DNA of 64,000 bases, from the NCBI GenBank assembly GCA_964532595.1, contig CAZHIQ010000001.1, positions 62,001 to 126,000 of the forward strand. Direction: 5' to 3'. The stretch comes from Chryseosolibacter sp964532595 (lineage in GTDB: Bacteria; Bacteroidota; Bacteroidia; Cytophagales; Cyclobacteriaceae). A model generated the notes under the pieces. It saw only the letters and a program-made list of their open reading frames with translations. It was not told the origin of the DNA and made no database searches. Positions 9,060-17,286 of the stretch are shown here, piece after piece. Numbering within the stretch: the first letter of the stretch is position 1; each line of letters opens with the position of its first letter. The position numbers were made by a program, and so were the translations under genes.

Positions 9060-9777
9060 GGGATGAATCACTTGTAGCGTTCGCACTGGCAACATCGAAC
9101 GCTGTGTCGTCAATGATCCGACCGCCGCGCATCTTTAGAATACGCTGTGTGCGCTGAGCCAGCTCAAGGTTATGCGTTACCAGTACCAGGGTCGTTCCCT
9201 GTTCTTTGTTAAGATTAAAGAGTAGGTCGGTGACGTGGCCTGCATTTTCCTCATCCAGATTTCCAGTGGGCTCATCGGCGAACAAAATCCGGGGATCTGT
9301 AATGAAAGCACGGGCCATGGCTACACGTTGTTGTTCCCCTCCCGAAAGCTGCGAAGGATAGTGATGAATGCGATCACCAAGACCAACACGCTGTAGCAAG
9401 CTATTCGCCTTATCGGCAACGTTCCTTTCGCCGCGCAGCTCAAGTGGCACCATTACATTCTCCAGCGCAGTGAGCGTACCGAGCAGCTGAAAGTTTTGAA
9501 AGATAAAGCCGACATACTGGTTCCTCAGATAGGCGCGGTCATCTTCATTCATGGCGTCAAGCTTGAAACCCATCAGCGAAACAGCTCCTGATGAAGCCGT
9601 GTCAAGGCCTGCACACAAACCGAGAAGCGTTGTCTTCCCGCTTCCGGAGGGTCCAATAATCGAAACAACATCCCCCTGTGCGACTGAAAAATTGATTTTA
9701 TCCAGCACAACGAGCTCTTTATCGACTGATTTATAGACCTTTGACAGATTTTCTGCCTGGAGAACAATTTTTGACAT
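9052..9777 (-). CDS. ybbA: ABC transporter ATPase, YbbA/LolD-like
   Basis: This 241-residue ATPase has Walker A GPSGSGKTTL, Q-loop near FIFQNFQLLG, signature LSGGEQQRVAMARAF, Walker B ILFADEPTGNLD and the H-loop in VTHNLELA. It belongs to the MacB/LolD/YbbA group that pairs with FtsX-fold permeases. It is the first gene of a two-gene operon: its stop codon overlaps the start of the large permease, implying translational coupling. A tesA-like gene is divergent 79 bp upstream, the same neighbourhood as E. coli tesA-ybbAP, which supports the name. Confidence 0.93.
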   Translation of the reverse strand: MSKIVLQAENLSKVYKSVDKELVVLDKINFSVAQGDVVSIIGPSGSGKTTLLGLCAGLDTASSGAVSLMGFKLDAMNEDDRAYLRNQYVGFIFQNFQLLGTLTALENVMVPLELRGERNVADKANSLLQRVGLGDRIHHYPSQLSGGEQQRVAMARAFITDPRILFADEPTGNLDEENAGHVTDLLFNLNKEQGTTLVLVTHNLELAQRTQRILKMRGGRIIDDTAFDVASANATSDSSHG

Positions 9778-9856
9778 TGTTTTTGATAGTTAACAGGTCA
9801 GCGCAACACTAGAAAGTCTCGAGTTTTGCGTTTAAAAGATAAACGGAATTATTTAC

Positions 9857-10468
9857 ATGGTCGTTAGAACAGCCTTCATTATTGCCCTCAGCCTCATCCT
9901 TCAGAGATCAACCGATCCGAAAGTTATTCTCTTCTTCGGTGACAGCCTTACCGCCGGCTATGGCTTATCACCCGCAGAAGCTTTTCCCGCCCTTGTTGAA
10001 CGCAAATGCAACCAACAGGGCAATACCTGCAAGGTGATTAATGCAGGGTTGAGCGGCGAGACTTCAGCAGGAGGTTTGTCGCGTGTTGATTGGGTATTGC
10101 GACAACCCATTGACGTTTTTGTATTGGAGCTGGGGGCCAACGACGGTCTCCGGGGATTACCTGTAGAACAGACACGCAAGAATTTACAGGCAATCATCGA
10201 CAAAGTAAAAGGTCGGTACCCTAAAGCGAAAATTGTCATCGCGGGGATGATGGTCCCTCCTAACCTGGGGCCTGAGTATGCGGCAGAATTCAGGAAGATA
10301 TTTCCGGAACTTGCGCGGAAAAACGACGCTACCCTGATCCCGTTTCTCTTGCAGGACGTAGCAGGCCACGCATCGCTTAACCTCAATGATGGAATTCATC
10401 CCAACCGCGAGGGACATAAAATAATCGCCGACAACGTTTACTCCGTTCTCCGCGACCTGTTGCACTAG
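9857..10468 (+). CDS. tesA: SGNH/GDSL arylesterase, TesA-like
   Basis: This 203-residue SGNH hydrolase has block I FFGDSLTAGYGL with the nucleophilic Ser, a Gly in the LSGETSAGG region (block II), GANDG (block III Asn) and DGIHPNREGH (block V Asp and His). All four catalytic positions are present. The N-terminus is short and hydrophobic, consistent with export to the periplasm. The family hydrolyses thioesters, lysophospholipids or aryl esters. It is divergent from the ybbA-ybbP pair, as in E. coli, and converges on a MacB-like permease gene with 17 bp between stops. Confidence 0.92.
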   Translation: MVVRTAFIIALSLILQRSTDPKVILFFGDSLTAGYGLSPAEAFPALVERKCNQQGNTCKVINAGLSGETSAGGLSRVDWVLRQPIDVFVLELGANDGLRGLPVEQTRKNLQAIIDKVKGRYPKAKIVIAGMMVPPNLGPEYAAEFRKIFPELARKNDATLIPFLLQDVAGHASLNLNDGIHPNREGHKIIADNVYSVLRDLLH

Positions 10469-10485
10469 CATCCAGTTCCGCTGTT

Positions 10486-11721
10486 CTACTCGAACCGCAG
10501 CGATTCGATAGGATCGAGTCGTGACGCCTTGTGGGCCGGATAATATCCCGAAAGCAATCCGACGGTGATACACACTGCCAGACCAATGCCGACCTCCGTC
10601 CAGGGAACAATAAAGCCCTCAATGCTCATCAATCGTGCAAGAAGGTTTCCAAAGGCAATTCCCAGGATAATACCGGCGATTCCGCCCAATACGCAGACGA
10701 CAATTGCCTCGATGACAAACTGCTGTCGTATGCGCAGTGGCGTGGCGCCCAGCGCTTTTCGCACACCCACTTCGCGCGTGCGCTCAGTAACAGACACGAG
10801 CATAATATTCATGAGGGCAATGGCCGCACCAAGGAGGGTGATAAAGCCTATACCGAAGCCTCCTATACGGAGCGCAGAAGTTATGCTTTCCAGCTCTTCA
10901 GCAAGGGTTTCGCTTTTTTCAAGTTCAAAGGAATTTTCATAACCAACGCGATCCCCTCTGATTTGACGCATCAGTCCGGTTGCCTCTCCCATCGCGTAGT
11001 CGACTCGAGCGGGATCGGAAATACCCACTACCAGTTCATACGACAACCCCCGTCCTTCCGCCATCTGATTCGCTTTGATGATCGGGATCAGTACCATGTT
11101 GTCGTAATTATTGTCCGCCAGCATGCCTTTCTCCTTGAGCAGGCCGATCACACGAAACTTGGATCCCATAAAAGTGATCTCCGTTCCCAGCGGATCTTCC
11201 TTTTTATCATACAGTGTGGTAAACACTTTGTATCCGAGAACAGCAACCTGGGCACCGTTCTTCACTTCGAGCGATGAGAATCCTCGTCCGCTGACAAAAT
11301 CAAGGCCTTTTATCGGAAAGTAGTCGGCGTTAGTACCATTGATCAGGACGTTGGGGTTGGTTTTCTTCGAATCACGCTTCACCTCGGCAATTCCTGTCAG
11401 ATAGGCATTCAGCGAAATAGTGGCCGGCACCTGATAGCCCTCAATAAATCGGAAGGTCTCCCCCATCCTGACCGGCGGGTATATCTTCGTATTGACGCCT
11501 TGAACATTTCGTTCGCGGTTCACCTTCGACCGGATTGTAAAGGTGTTAACCCCCAGCGACGACAGGCTCTCGTTAACCGAGTACTCGATCCCGGCAATGG
11601 CCGTGAGAACACCGACCAGCGACATAATGCCGATAGCGACGATCAAAGCTGTCAGGACGGAGCGAAGCATATTGGCTCGAATAGAGCGCAGCCCCTCCCT
11701 GATGTTTTCCATTAACTCCAT
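10486..11721 (-). CDS. ABC transporter permease, MacB-like
   Basis: This 411-residue protein has one N-terminal membrane helix in NMLRSVLTALIVAIGIMSL, a MacB_PCD periplasmic domain (residues about 60-260) and a C-terminal FtsX block of three helices. That block contains VTERTREVGVRKALGATPLR, a highly conserved coupling loop. This is the usual architecture of MacB-type tripartite efflux or lipoprotein-release permeases. No ATPase or membrane-fusion partner lies next to it; the ATPase at 9052-9777 is 0.7 kb away beyond tesA, so it may share that subunit or use one elsewhere. The substrate is unknown. Confidence 0.9.
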   Translation of the reverse strand: MELMENIREGLRSIRANMLRSVLTALIVAIGIMSLVGVLTAIAGIEYSVNESLSSLGVNTFTIRSKVNRERNVQGVNTKIYPPVRMGETFRFIEGYQVPATISLNAYLTGIAEVKRDSKKTNPNVLINGTNADYFPIKGLDFVSGRGFSSLEVKNGAQVAVLGYKVFTTLYDKKEDPLGTEITFMGSKFRVIGLLKEKGMLADNNYDNMVLIPIIKANQMAEGRGLSYELVVGISDPARVDYAMGEATGLMRQIRGDRVGYENSFELEKSETLAEELESITSALRIGGFGIGFITLLGAAIALMNIMLVSVTERTREVGVRKALGATPLRIRQQFVIEAIVVCVLGGIAGIILGIAFGNLLARLMSIEGFIVPWTEVGIGLAVCITVGLLSGYYPAHKASRLDPIESLRFE

Positions 11722-11840
11722 ACTGTGAACTATATACGCAATACGTTGAAAAACGGCGGTAAAATATTACACTTTGGCCTCGATTTTTTGGAATTAGGGA
11801 AATATTGGCACGCCTGTGTGCAAAAACAACACGGGAAGGG

Positions 11841-11848
11841 TAACTTTG
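11841..11848 (+). promoter_or_regulatory. Bacteroidota -7 element TAACTTTG
   Basis: TAACTTTG matches the Bacteroidota primary-sigma -7 consensus TAnnTTTG exactly. It lies 22 bases before ATG 11871, and transcription would begin just after the possible GTG start at 11850. That favours ATG 11871 as the real start of the next gene. No convincing -33 TTG lies at the expected spacing. Confidence 0.5.
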
Positions 11849-11870
11849 AGTGGGTTTAAAGGACTTTGTC

Positions 11871-13127
11871 ATGCGCGGACTGCCGATTGTCATACTGATC
11901 TTTCTCTGCCGGCTGGCAGAGGCGAACTCCATCCTGATTCCGATGGATGAAACGCAAACCGACCATTTAAAGGCTTATGGTATTGCTTACTGGATATTGC
12001 GCAACGACATCGAAGTCGACTGGCTGCTGAATTACCGCGGCGGGAGCTTCATGGTAAAACAACACCCGGCAATTCAGAATGAGCTCGTCGTTCGCGGCGT
12101 TCGTTTTGAAGTCATATCCCCAGCACAGGCAAACCAGATCCTCACCGAGATCGCGAGCCCGGCTATGAACTACGACGTCATGAAGCTGGAGAAGTATCCC
12201 CGCATCGCTGTCTATACCCCGAAATCGAAGCAGCCCTGGGATGACGCCGTTACGCTGGTTCTGACGTACGCCGAGATCCCCTACGACGTAATTTTCGACG
12301 ACGAAATCCTTGCCGGCGCTCTGCCCAAATACGACTGGCTCCACCTCCACCACGAAGACTTCACCGGCCAGTACGGAAAGTTCTATGCCCAGTTCAGCAA
12401 CATGCCCTGGTACATCGAACAGGTGAAGGAAGCGGAAGAGCTTGCGAAAAGAAACGGTTTTCACAAAGTATCACAGCTGAAGTTGGCCGTTGCTAAACGC
12501 ATTAAGGAATTTATTACGGGAGGTGGTTTTCTCTTTGCCATGTGTTCAGCAACCGACACCTACGACATCGCTCTTGCCGCTGAAGGCGTCGACATCTGCG
12601 AACGGATGTTTGACGGCGACCCGGCCGATCCGCGTGCGCAGGAGAAACTGAACTACAATAACACGCTGGCGTTTACCGATTTCAAAATTGAACGAAACCC
12701 CTACGAGTACGAGTACTCCGATATCGACAACGCCCCTAACGAGCGGGGCCTCCGCCAGGACAACGACTACTTCACGATTTTCGAGTTCTCCGCAAAGTGG
12801 GACCCCATCCCGACCATGCTAACTCAAAACCACTCGCGGGTTATCGCTGGCTTCTTCGGACAAACCACCGGCTTTAAAAAGCACCTGATCAAGCCCGATG
12901 TAGTTGTGATGGGTGAAAACAAAGATATCCGCGAAGCCAAATATATCCACGGCGTCTTCGGAAAAGGATTCTGGACCTTCTACGGCGGCCATGATCCCGA
13001 AGACTACCAGCATCAAGTCAACGAAGAACCCACCGACCTTCACCAACATCCCAATTCACCCGGCTACCGCCTGATCCTGAACAACGTCCTCTTCCCCGCC
13101 GCAAAAAAGAAGAAGCAGAAGACGTGA
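11871..13127 (+). CDS. Secreted conserved protein of unknown function (often auto-named asparagine synthetase B)
   Basis: From ATG 11871 this is a 418-residue protein with a signal peptide (MRGLPIVILIFLCRLAEA). The mature part begins NSILIPMDETQTDHLKAYGI, a start I recognise from Bacteroidota proteins that pipelines often label asparagine synthetase B. I see neither the N-terminal nucleophilic Cys of class II amidotransferases nor an ATP-pyrophosphatase SGGxDS motif, so that name does not fit. Alternating beta-alpha segments such as YPRIAVYTP, GGFLFAMCSATDT and GVFGKGFWTFYGGHDPED suggest a class-I glutamine-amidotransferase-like or ThuA-like fold. It ends in a lysine-rich tail. The function is unknown. 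Confidence 0.8.
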   Translation: MRGLPIVILIFLCRLAEANSILIPMDETQTDHLKAYGIAYWILRNDIEVDWLLNYRGGSFMVKQHPAIQNELVVRGVRFEVISPAQANQILTEIASPAMNYDVMKLEKYPRIAVYTPKSKQPWDDAVTLVLTYAEIPYDVIFDDEILAGALPKYDWLHLHHEDFTGQYGKFYAQFSNMPWYIEQVKEAEELAKRNGFHKVSQLKLAVAKRIKEFITGGGFLFAMCSATDTYDIALAAEGVDICERMFDGDPADPRAQEKLNYNNTLAFTDFKIERNPYEYEYSDIDNAPNERGLRQDNDYFTIFEFSAKWDPIPTMLTQNHSRVIAGFFGQTTGFKKHLIKPDVVVMGENKDIREAKYIHGVFGKGFWTFYGGHDPEDYQHQVNEEPTDLHQHPNSPGYRLILNNVLFPAAKKKKQKT

Positions 13128-13305
13128 GGAAAGTGAGATGTCGCATCAATCCTAGTGTCAGGTTTTGCGTATCAGTGGCTTCTTCGGCGATATTTCTGAT
13201 TTCATCCTCGTCCAGGTATTCCGGGACCTCAAGTACGTAGGTCATGCTTTCTACCTCGAGAGCAGGAGTAACGGTTCGAACAGTCACGCCGCAAAGATTC
13301 AAATT

Positions 13306-13395
13306 CAACCCGCTACGCGGGTTGCTGCATCAGCTCCCGCCACTATCCCCGGATTGCATCCGGGACTATTCGTCTTGGATCCCTGGACGGGATCC
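13306..13395 (-). repeat. REP-like palindrome cluster A (three hairpins)
   Basis: This cluster holds three perfect inverted repeats. They are CAACCCGC-TAC-GCGGGTTG (13306-13324), CCCGGAT-TGC-ATCCGGG (13348-13364) and GGATCCC-TGGAC-GGGATCC (13377-13395), with spacers of 23 and 12 bases. It lies in the 468-bp gene-free stretch 13128-13595. The strand is set by comparing spacers with cluster B: the two clusters look like the same module in opposite orientation. Such GC-rich hairpin modules are common between genes in Bacteroidota. Confidence 0.7.
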
Positions 13396-13475
13396 TGTAA
13401 ACAAACACAATACAACGAGACAACCGCAGGAAAATCGCTGTCAATGGACACCTATGTTTCCAACTCAGCATATAT

Positions 13476-13559
13476 CAACCCCTGACAAGGGGTTGAATAC
13501 CATTAGCCCCGGATGAAATCCGGGGAAAAATAGCAATACGTAAAGAACCCCGAAGGGGT
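13476..13559 (+). repeat. REP-like palindrome cluster B (three hairpins, inverted relative to A)
   Basis: This cluster holds CAACCCCT-GACA-AGGGGTTG (13476-13495), CCCCGGAT-GAA-ATCCGGGG (13507-13525) and ACCCC-GAA-GGGGT (13547-13559), with spacers of 11 and 21 bases. The central CCCGGAT stem is shared with cluster A and the spacer lengths mirror it. The rest of the gap 13128-13595 holds no gene I can support. Confidence 0.7.
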
Positions 13560-13595
13560 CCAATTTAAATCGCGCATTAACGAGCAAACAAATCC

Positions 13596-14201
13596 CTAAT
13601 GCATCCTATCTCCTCTCACTTCCAAAGTCTTCACAATTTCAGCTTCGGCGGCGAGCCATTCGCGCCAGCGTTGCATCACTTGTTCTTCAGGGTTGTAGGC
13701 TTTAGCCAGTTTTAAAAAGTTCTTGTAGTGTCCCGCTTCCGAGACCATCAACTCGTGATAAAACGATGACAATCCTTCGTCGGGGATATGAAGCGACAGC
13801 AGTCTGAAGCGTTCACAACTTCGCGCTTCGATTAGCGCATTCATGAGCAGTCGTTCCATAAGGACCTGTTCGCGCGATCCGCCTTTTCGCATCACTTCTT
13901 TCTGTAGTCGATCGACATACATGTCTTTGCGCTGCGGACCAAGCGGAAACCCGCGCTTGCGTAACTCGGCCACTACACGTTCAAAATGATTCCACTCTTC
14001 GGCAACGACAGGCGTCAACATATCCACGAGTTCCTGACGCTCCGGATACGTTACAATCAAGGAAATACATGACGACGCCGCTTTCTGTTCGCACCAGGCA
14101 TGGTCCGTCAGGATATCTGCAATGTTCTTCTCCGCGATGTCGACCCAGCGCGGATCTGTTGGCAACTCAAGGCCCAGCTTAAACTTGTCTTTAGCAACCA
14201 C
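13596..14201 (-). CDS. miaE: tRNA-(ms2io6A)-hydroxylase MiaE
   Basis: This 201-residue helical protein has the diiron hydroxylase pattern of MiaE: early Glu in HAWCEQKAASS, EEWNHFERV (E-x-x-H), then EARSCERFRLLS and SEAGHYKNFL (second E and E-x-x-H set). These six ligand positions are all visible. The enzyme hydroxylates 2-methylthio-N6-isopentenyl-adenosine at tRNA position 37 using O2. It is the last gene of a run lpxK-porin-miaE, with 32 bp separating it from the porin gene. Confidence 0.94.
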   Translation of the reverse strand: MVAKDKFKLGLELPTDPRWVDIAEKNIADILTDHAWCEQKAASSCISLIVTYPERQELVDMLTPVVAEEWNHFERVVAELRKRGFPLGPQRKDMYVDRLQKEVMRKGGSREQVLMERLLMNALIEARSCERFRLLSLHIPDEGLSSFYHELMVSEAGHYKNFLKLAKAYNPEEQVMQRWREWLAAEAEIVKTLEVRGDRMH

Positions 14202-14233
14202 TTGCTCCTTATATTATCAGTATATGAAATATT

Positions 14234-16201
14234 CTAATCGTAGAACGACCAGTCGAATCCAAAATCGAAGATAGGACGCTGGCCGGGATAATACGGTGTA
14301 GGGAAGTATCCGGTATCACGGATCAGCTGCAGCGGGTTGTGATATTTGAAATAGATTCGCGCCCGCTTAATCTTCGCGTTAACAAAGACGTCGGCAATGG
14401 GATACGACGGAGAAAGAAATTCGTCCTGATTATAAAACTGTTGGATAACGGGGTCATAGGCACGGGCATAGTAAGCCGACTTCCAGTGAAAGTCGATTCC
14501 GGCCTGCATATCCAGATTTCCATCGAAAAAGATATTCGCGTAAGCGAGCTGACTATTAACAAACAATTCCGGAACGCGGATCGCATCGTGGTCGTTCTGG
14601 AGCAGCAACGTATAAATACCCTGCGTAGTCAATGTCAGGTTTTTGAAAACAGTCACTCCTATCCGGACTTCAGGCGATGCGATCACCTGATTTCCCCTTG
14701 ACTGAATGGGCAGCACCTGTTGAAGACCTTGTATGTCACTGACCTTATCGAAGAATACATAATTATGAAGACGCATGAGGGTAAGTCCGGGTGACAGGTT
14801 GAATACCTTGCTGCGATAATGAAGATAGCCGTTTAATTTTGTGCTTTGAACCCGGTCAAAGTTATGACCACTCCAGTAGTCGTGGCCACCGCTGTAGGCC
14901 TGCATGATCATAGCGGGTTCGTACAATTCCTGCTTCAGCGATGCTTCAAACCACTTGCTTCGTATTTTCCCTTCAATGCGATATCCTGCGGCGCTATCGC
15001 CGGAGAGCATTGCTTCCGCGTGCCCCGTAAGCTGAACAAGAGAATCGAGGTCGAGCGCTATTCTTCCTCCCAGGTAAAACTCATTACCGTTGCCTTTGCG
15101 GGGCACACCCTTTAACAAGGGTGGTTGTCGGACACCCGCCAATTCATCTTCCTTTACATGTTCATACCGCCAAGTATAGTGTCGAACAGCAACGTATCCG
15201 TTGTAAAACATCTTCAGCAAGTTCCCTTTGATACCTGCCTCATTGCGGACCGTGCGGATAGAAGTACGGTCGCGCACCGAATCACTCGGCGAAATCTGTC
15301 TCCAGTCGTAAAAATCATTCTGAGCCGCATTGGGCGGATCTGTGAAGTAATTCTTCTGTTTATAGCGGTCGAACTGGTGATAAAACTGTAAGCCGCGTCC
15401 GAGGGAATACTGATGATAGAGATGGAAGTTGGTCCTGAGGTCTTCCGTGGATGCCGTTGTTAGCCACGGATGCGCGGTATTCTCAAAATAATCAGGCAGG
15501 CCCTGCGTAGCGGGATTGATCTTCACACCACCGAACTCGTTCACGCGATGGCGCATTCGCCTGAAATTAGCCAGCAATTGATATGTACTGTCCTGGTTTC
15601 GATAGGAAGTGTACAAGTCATAGTAGTTACTTCGCGTAGTGCGATCGTTCTTTCCGCGACGTTGAACCTGCTTATCCGCAAAAATTCCCCGGAAGTTAAA
15701 TCCGAAGTTCCACCGGGGATTGATATTCCTGCTAAACGCAACATTCGTAATGGACCTTCCCTGTCCGCCCAGGATAAGCTGCAAATTGGTATACGGTGAT
15801 TTCGTATCGAAGTATCTTACAGGGTCGGCGTCCCAGTACAGGTCATAGGCATGAAAGCCGGTGCGTACGCCGATTTGATCGGGTGATTGAATGTAAATCG
15901 GGTAAATAGCTGTTCCGATATTGCCCAGATCCTGGTAGAAGTTGCCGAACCGTTGAACATAATTGGCGTTACGATGGAAGTTTCGGATGAGGGTATCGAT
16001 CGGTCGAAGGTTCTCGCGATTAAAGAAGATGTCGGTCTCATAAAAGTACCGCGAAGTATTCGGCCCGTAAACCTGCCGGGTGGTATCGTCAATGACTCTA
16101 GAGCCTCGTCGATCAGGCTGCAACTGCCCATGTACTTCCAGCACGGGAAGCATCAAACTCAGCAACACATACAAGAGTATCCACTTCCCTTTACAATGCA
16201 T
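14234..16201 (-). CDS. Putative porin (Porin_10 family)
   Basis: From ATG 16201 this is 655 residues beginning MHCKGKWILLYVLLSLMLP and ending the signal peptide near EVHGQ. The open frame extends 14 codons further, but those precede the signal peptide, so I reject them. The mature protein is rich in alternating aromatic strands. It carries the FYETDIFFNRENLRPIDT and NIGTAIYPIYIQSPDQIG blocks typical of Bacteroidota putative porins, and ends in a Phe-Asp-type strand (GFDWSFYD). It is predicted to be an outer-membrane beta-barrel. It overlaps the end of lpxK by 11 bp, so the two are probably co-transcribed. Confidence 0.9.
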   Translation of the reverse strand: MHCKGKWILLYVLLSLMLPVLEVHGQLQPDRRGSRVIDDTTRQVYGPNTSRYFYETDIFFNRENLRPIDTLIRNFHRNANYVQRFGNFYQDLGNIGTAIYPIYIQSPDQIGVRTGFHAYDLYWDADPVRYFDTKSPYTNLQLILGGQGRSITNVAFSRNINPRWNFGFNFRGIFADKQVQRRGKNDRTTRSNYYDLYTSYRNQDSTYQLLANFRRMRHRVNEFGGVKINPATQGLPDYFENTAHPWLTTASTEDLRTNFHLYHQYSLGRGLQFYHQFDRYKQKNYFTDPPNAAQNDFYDWRQISPSDSVRDRTSIRTVRNEAGIKGNLLKMFYNGYVAVRHYTWRYEHVKEDELAGVRQPPLLKGVPRKGNGNEFYLGGRIALDLDSLVQLTGHAEAMLSGDSAAGYRIEGKIRSKWFEASLKQELYEPAMIMQAYSGGHDYWSGHNFDRVQSTKLNGYLHYRSKVFNLSPGLTLMRLHNYVFFDKVSDIQGLQQVLPIQSRGNQVIASPEVRIGVTVFKNLTLTTQGIYTLLLQNDHDAIRVPELFVNSQLAYANIFFDGNLDMQAGIDFHWKSAYYARAYDPVIQQFYNQDEFLSPSYPIADVFVNAKIKRARIYFKYHNPLQLIRDTGYFPTPYYPGQRPIFDFGFDWSFYD

Positions 16202-17222
16202 GGTTCCTGATCCTGTTTCGCACAATCTCATTAAAATCTTCACCGTTTTTTATAAAGGTCATTTCAATTGGCACTACAAATAGAGAGACCTCCCGCTCTT
16301 TAAACACCGCGTCACTGATTTTCGTAAAATCCTTTTCCGTGGTAACGACACCGGCACCACCTTTCTGTGCGACATCACTAATTCTGTCGAGATCCGCACG
16401 GGTATATCGATGGTGATCACGAAATCGAATATGGTCGATTACTTCACACCTCTCCTTCAGATAGCGCTCGAGTGGGCTGGGGTTGGCGATACCCGAAACC
16501 AGCACCACCTTTTCCGGAAGGTCGGAAACATCACCGCACACTGCCCGGGCCTCCCCGTACCGGAGACTGCTAAAGAACACCGGTGCATGAGTGTAGCGAC
16601 CGATGCGGCTGCTCAGTCTTACTTTGTCGTCGTCGTGCATGGAGGCCGGACACTTCGTCACCACGACAACGTCTGCCCTTTGCGCGCCCGATCGCGATTC
16701 CCGCAACCGTCCGGCTGGCAGCAAAAAGTCGTCCACAAAAGGGCGATTAAAGTCGGTCAACAAGATCTGGAGCGCAGGCTTGATGCGTCGATGTTGGAAA
16801 ACATCATCAAGCAGGACAAGATTGACATCGGGAGCATGATCCAGAATGTATGGCACTGCAAATACCCTCTCTTCCCCGACGGCCACAACGACGTCACGGT
16901 TAAACTTCTGGTAAAACTGCATCGGCTCGTCACCTATCGTTTGCGCGGTGTCCTGGTCTCCGGCGATACGAACTCCTCGGGTATCCCGGCCGTAGCCCCG
17001 GCTTAACGTTGCGATGCGATACTCCGACCTCAGCTGTCGGATCAGATACTCGACCATGGGTGTCTTGCCCGTACCCCCTACCGCGAGATTCCCTACCCCG
17101 ATAGTCGGAACGTCAAAAGCGGCTGAAGGACGGATCCCCAGGTCATACAAATTGTTCCGCGCCCGTGTTACGGCGTCGTAAACAAGGGCGAACGGGAAGA
17201 GAACAGGCGTTAACAGGCTCAT
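16191..17222 (-). CDS. lpxK: Tetraacyldisaccharide 4'-kinase LpxK
   Basis: This 343-residue enzyme starts at ATG 17222 (MSLLTPVLFPFALVYDAV). The open frame runs 96 bases further up, but that part would overlap the divergent Nif3 gene. An N-terminal membrane-associated helix is followed by the P-loop GNLAVGGTGKT (residues 44-54), the LSRGYGRDTRGV block and LLDDVFQHRRIKP, all conserved in LpxK. It phosphorylates the 4' position of the lipid A disaccharide at the inner membrane. The gene is followed by a porin gene with an 11-bp overlap, an envelope-themed pair. Confidence 0.95.
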   Translation of the reverse strand: MSLLTPVLFPFALVYDAVTRARNNLYDLGIRPSAAFDVPTIGVGNLAVGGTGKTPMVEYLIRQLRSEYRIATLSRGYGRDTRGVRIAGDQDTAQTIGDEPMQFYQKFNRDVVVAVGEERVFAVPYILDHAPDVNLVLLDDVFQHRRIKPALQILLTDFNRPFVDDFLLPAGRLRESRSGAQRADVVVVTKCPASMHDDDKVRLSSRIGRYTHAPVFFSSLRYGEARAVCGDVSDLPEKVVLVSGIANPSPLERYLKERCEVIDHIRFRDHHRYTRADLDRISDVAQKGGAGVVTTEKDFTKISDAVFKEREVSLFVVPIEMTFIKNGEDFNEIVRNRIRNHAL

Positions 17223-17286
17223 CGCGCCGCAAAATAGCGATATAGACGTGTATTTTATGTTATTTTTCGCCTTGAAACGCGATCCG

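Noticed and set aside
10531..11277. 248-codon plus-strand frame opposite the MacB-like permease
   Set aside because: Composition is polar and motif-free; the permease on the other strand is unmistakable.
11871..13127. Asparagine synthetase B identity
   Set aside because: No N-terminal Cys nucleophile and no pyrophosphatase P-loop; it has a signal peptide.
13018..13308. Minus-strand frame with MTYVLEVPEYLDEDEIRNIA, reminiscent of small antitoxin N-termini
   Set aside because: It runs without a domain end into the coding region of the 11871-13127 gene and into the palindrome region, and no toxin gene lies beside it. At best a decayed fragment at 13142-13245.
13165..13516. Plus-strand frames of 90-106 codons over the palindrome clusters
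   Set aside because: They translate hairpin DNA and have no recognisable domain or start context.
13306..13559. Possible CRISPR array
   Set aside because: Palindromes differ in sequence and spacing is irregular; no direct repeats with unique spacers.
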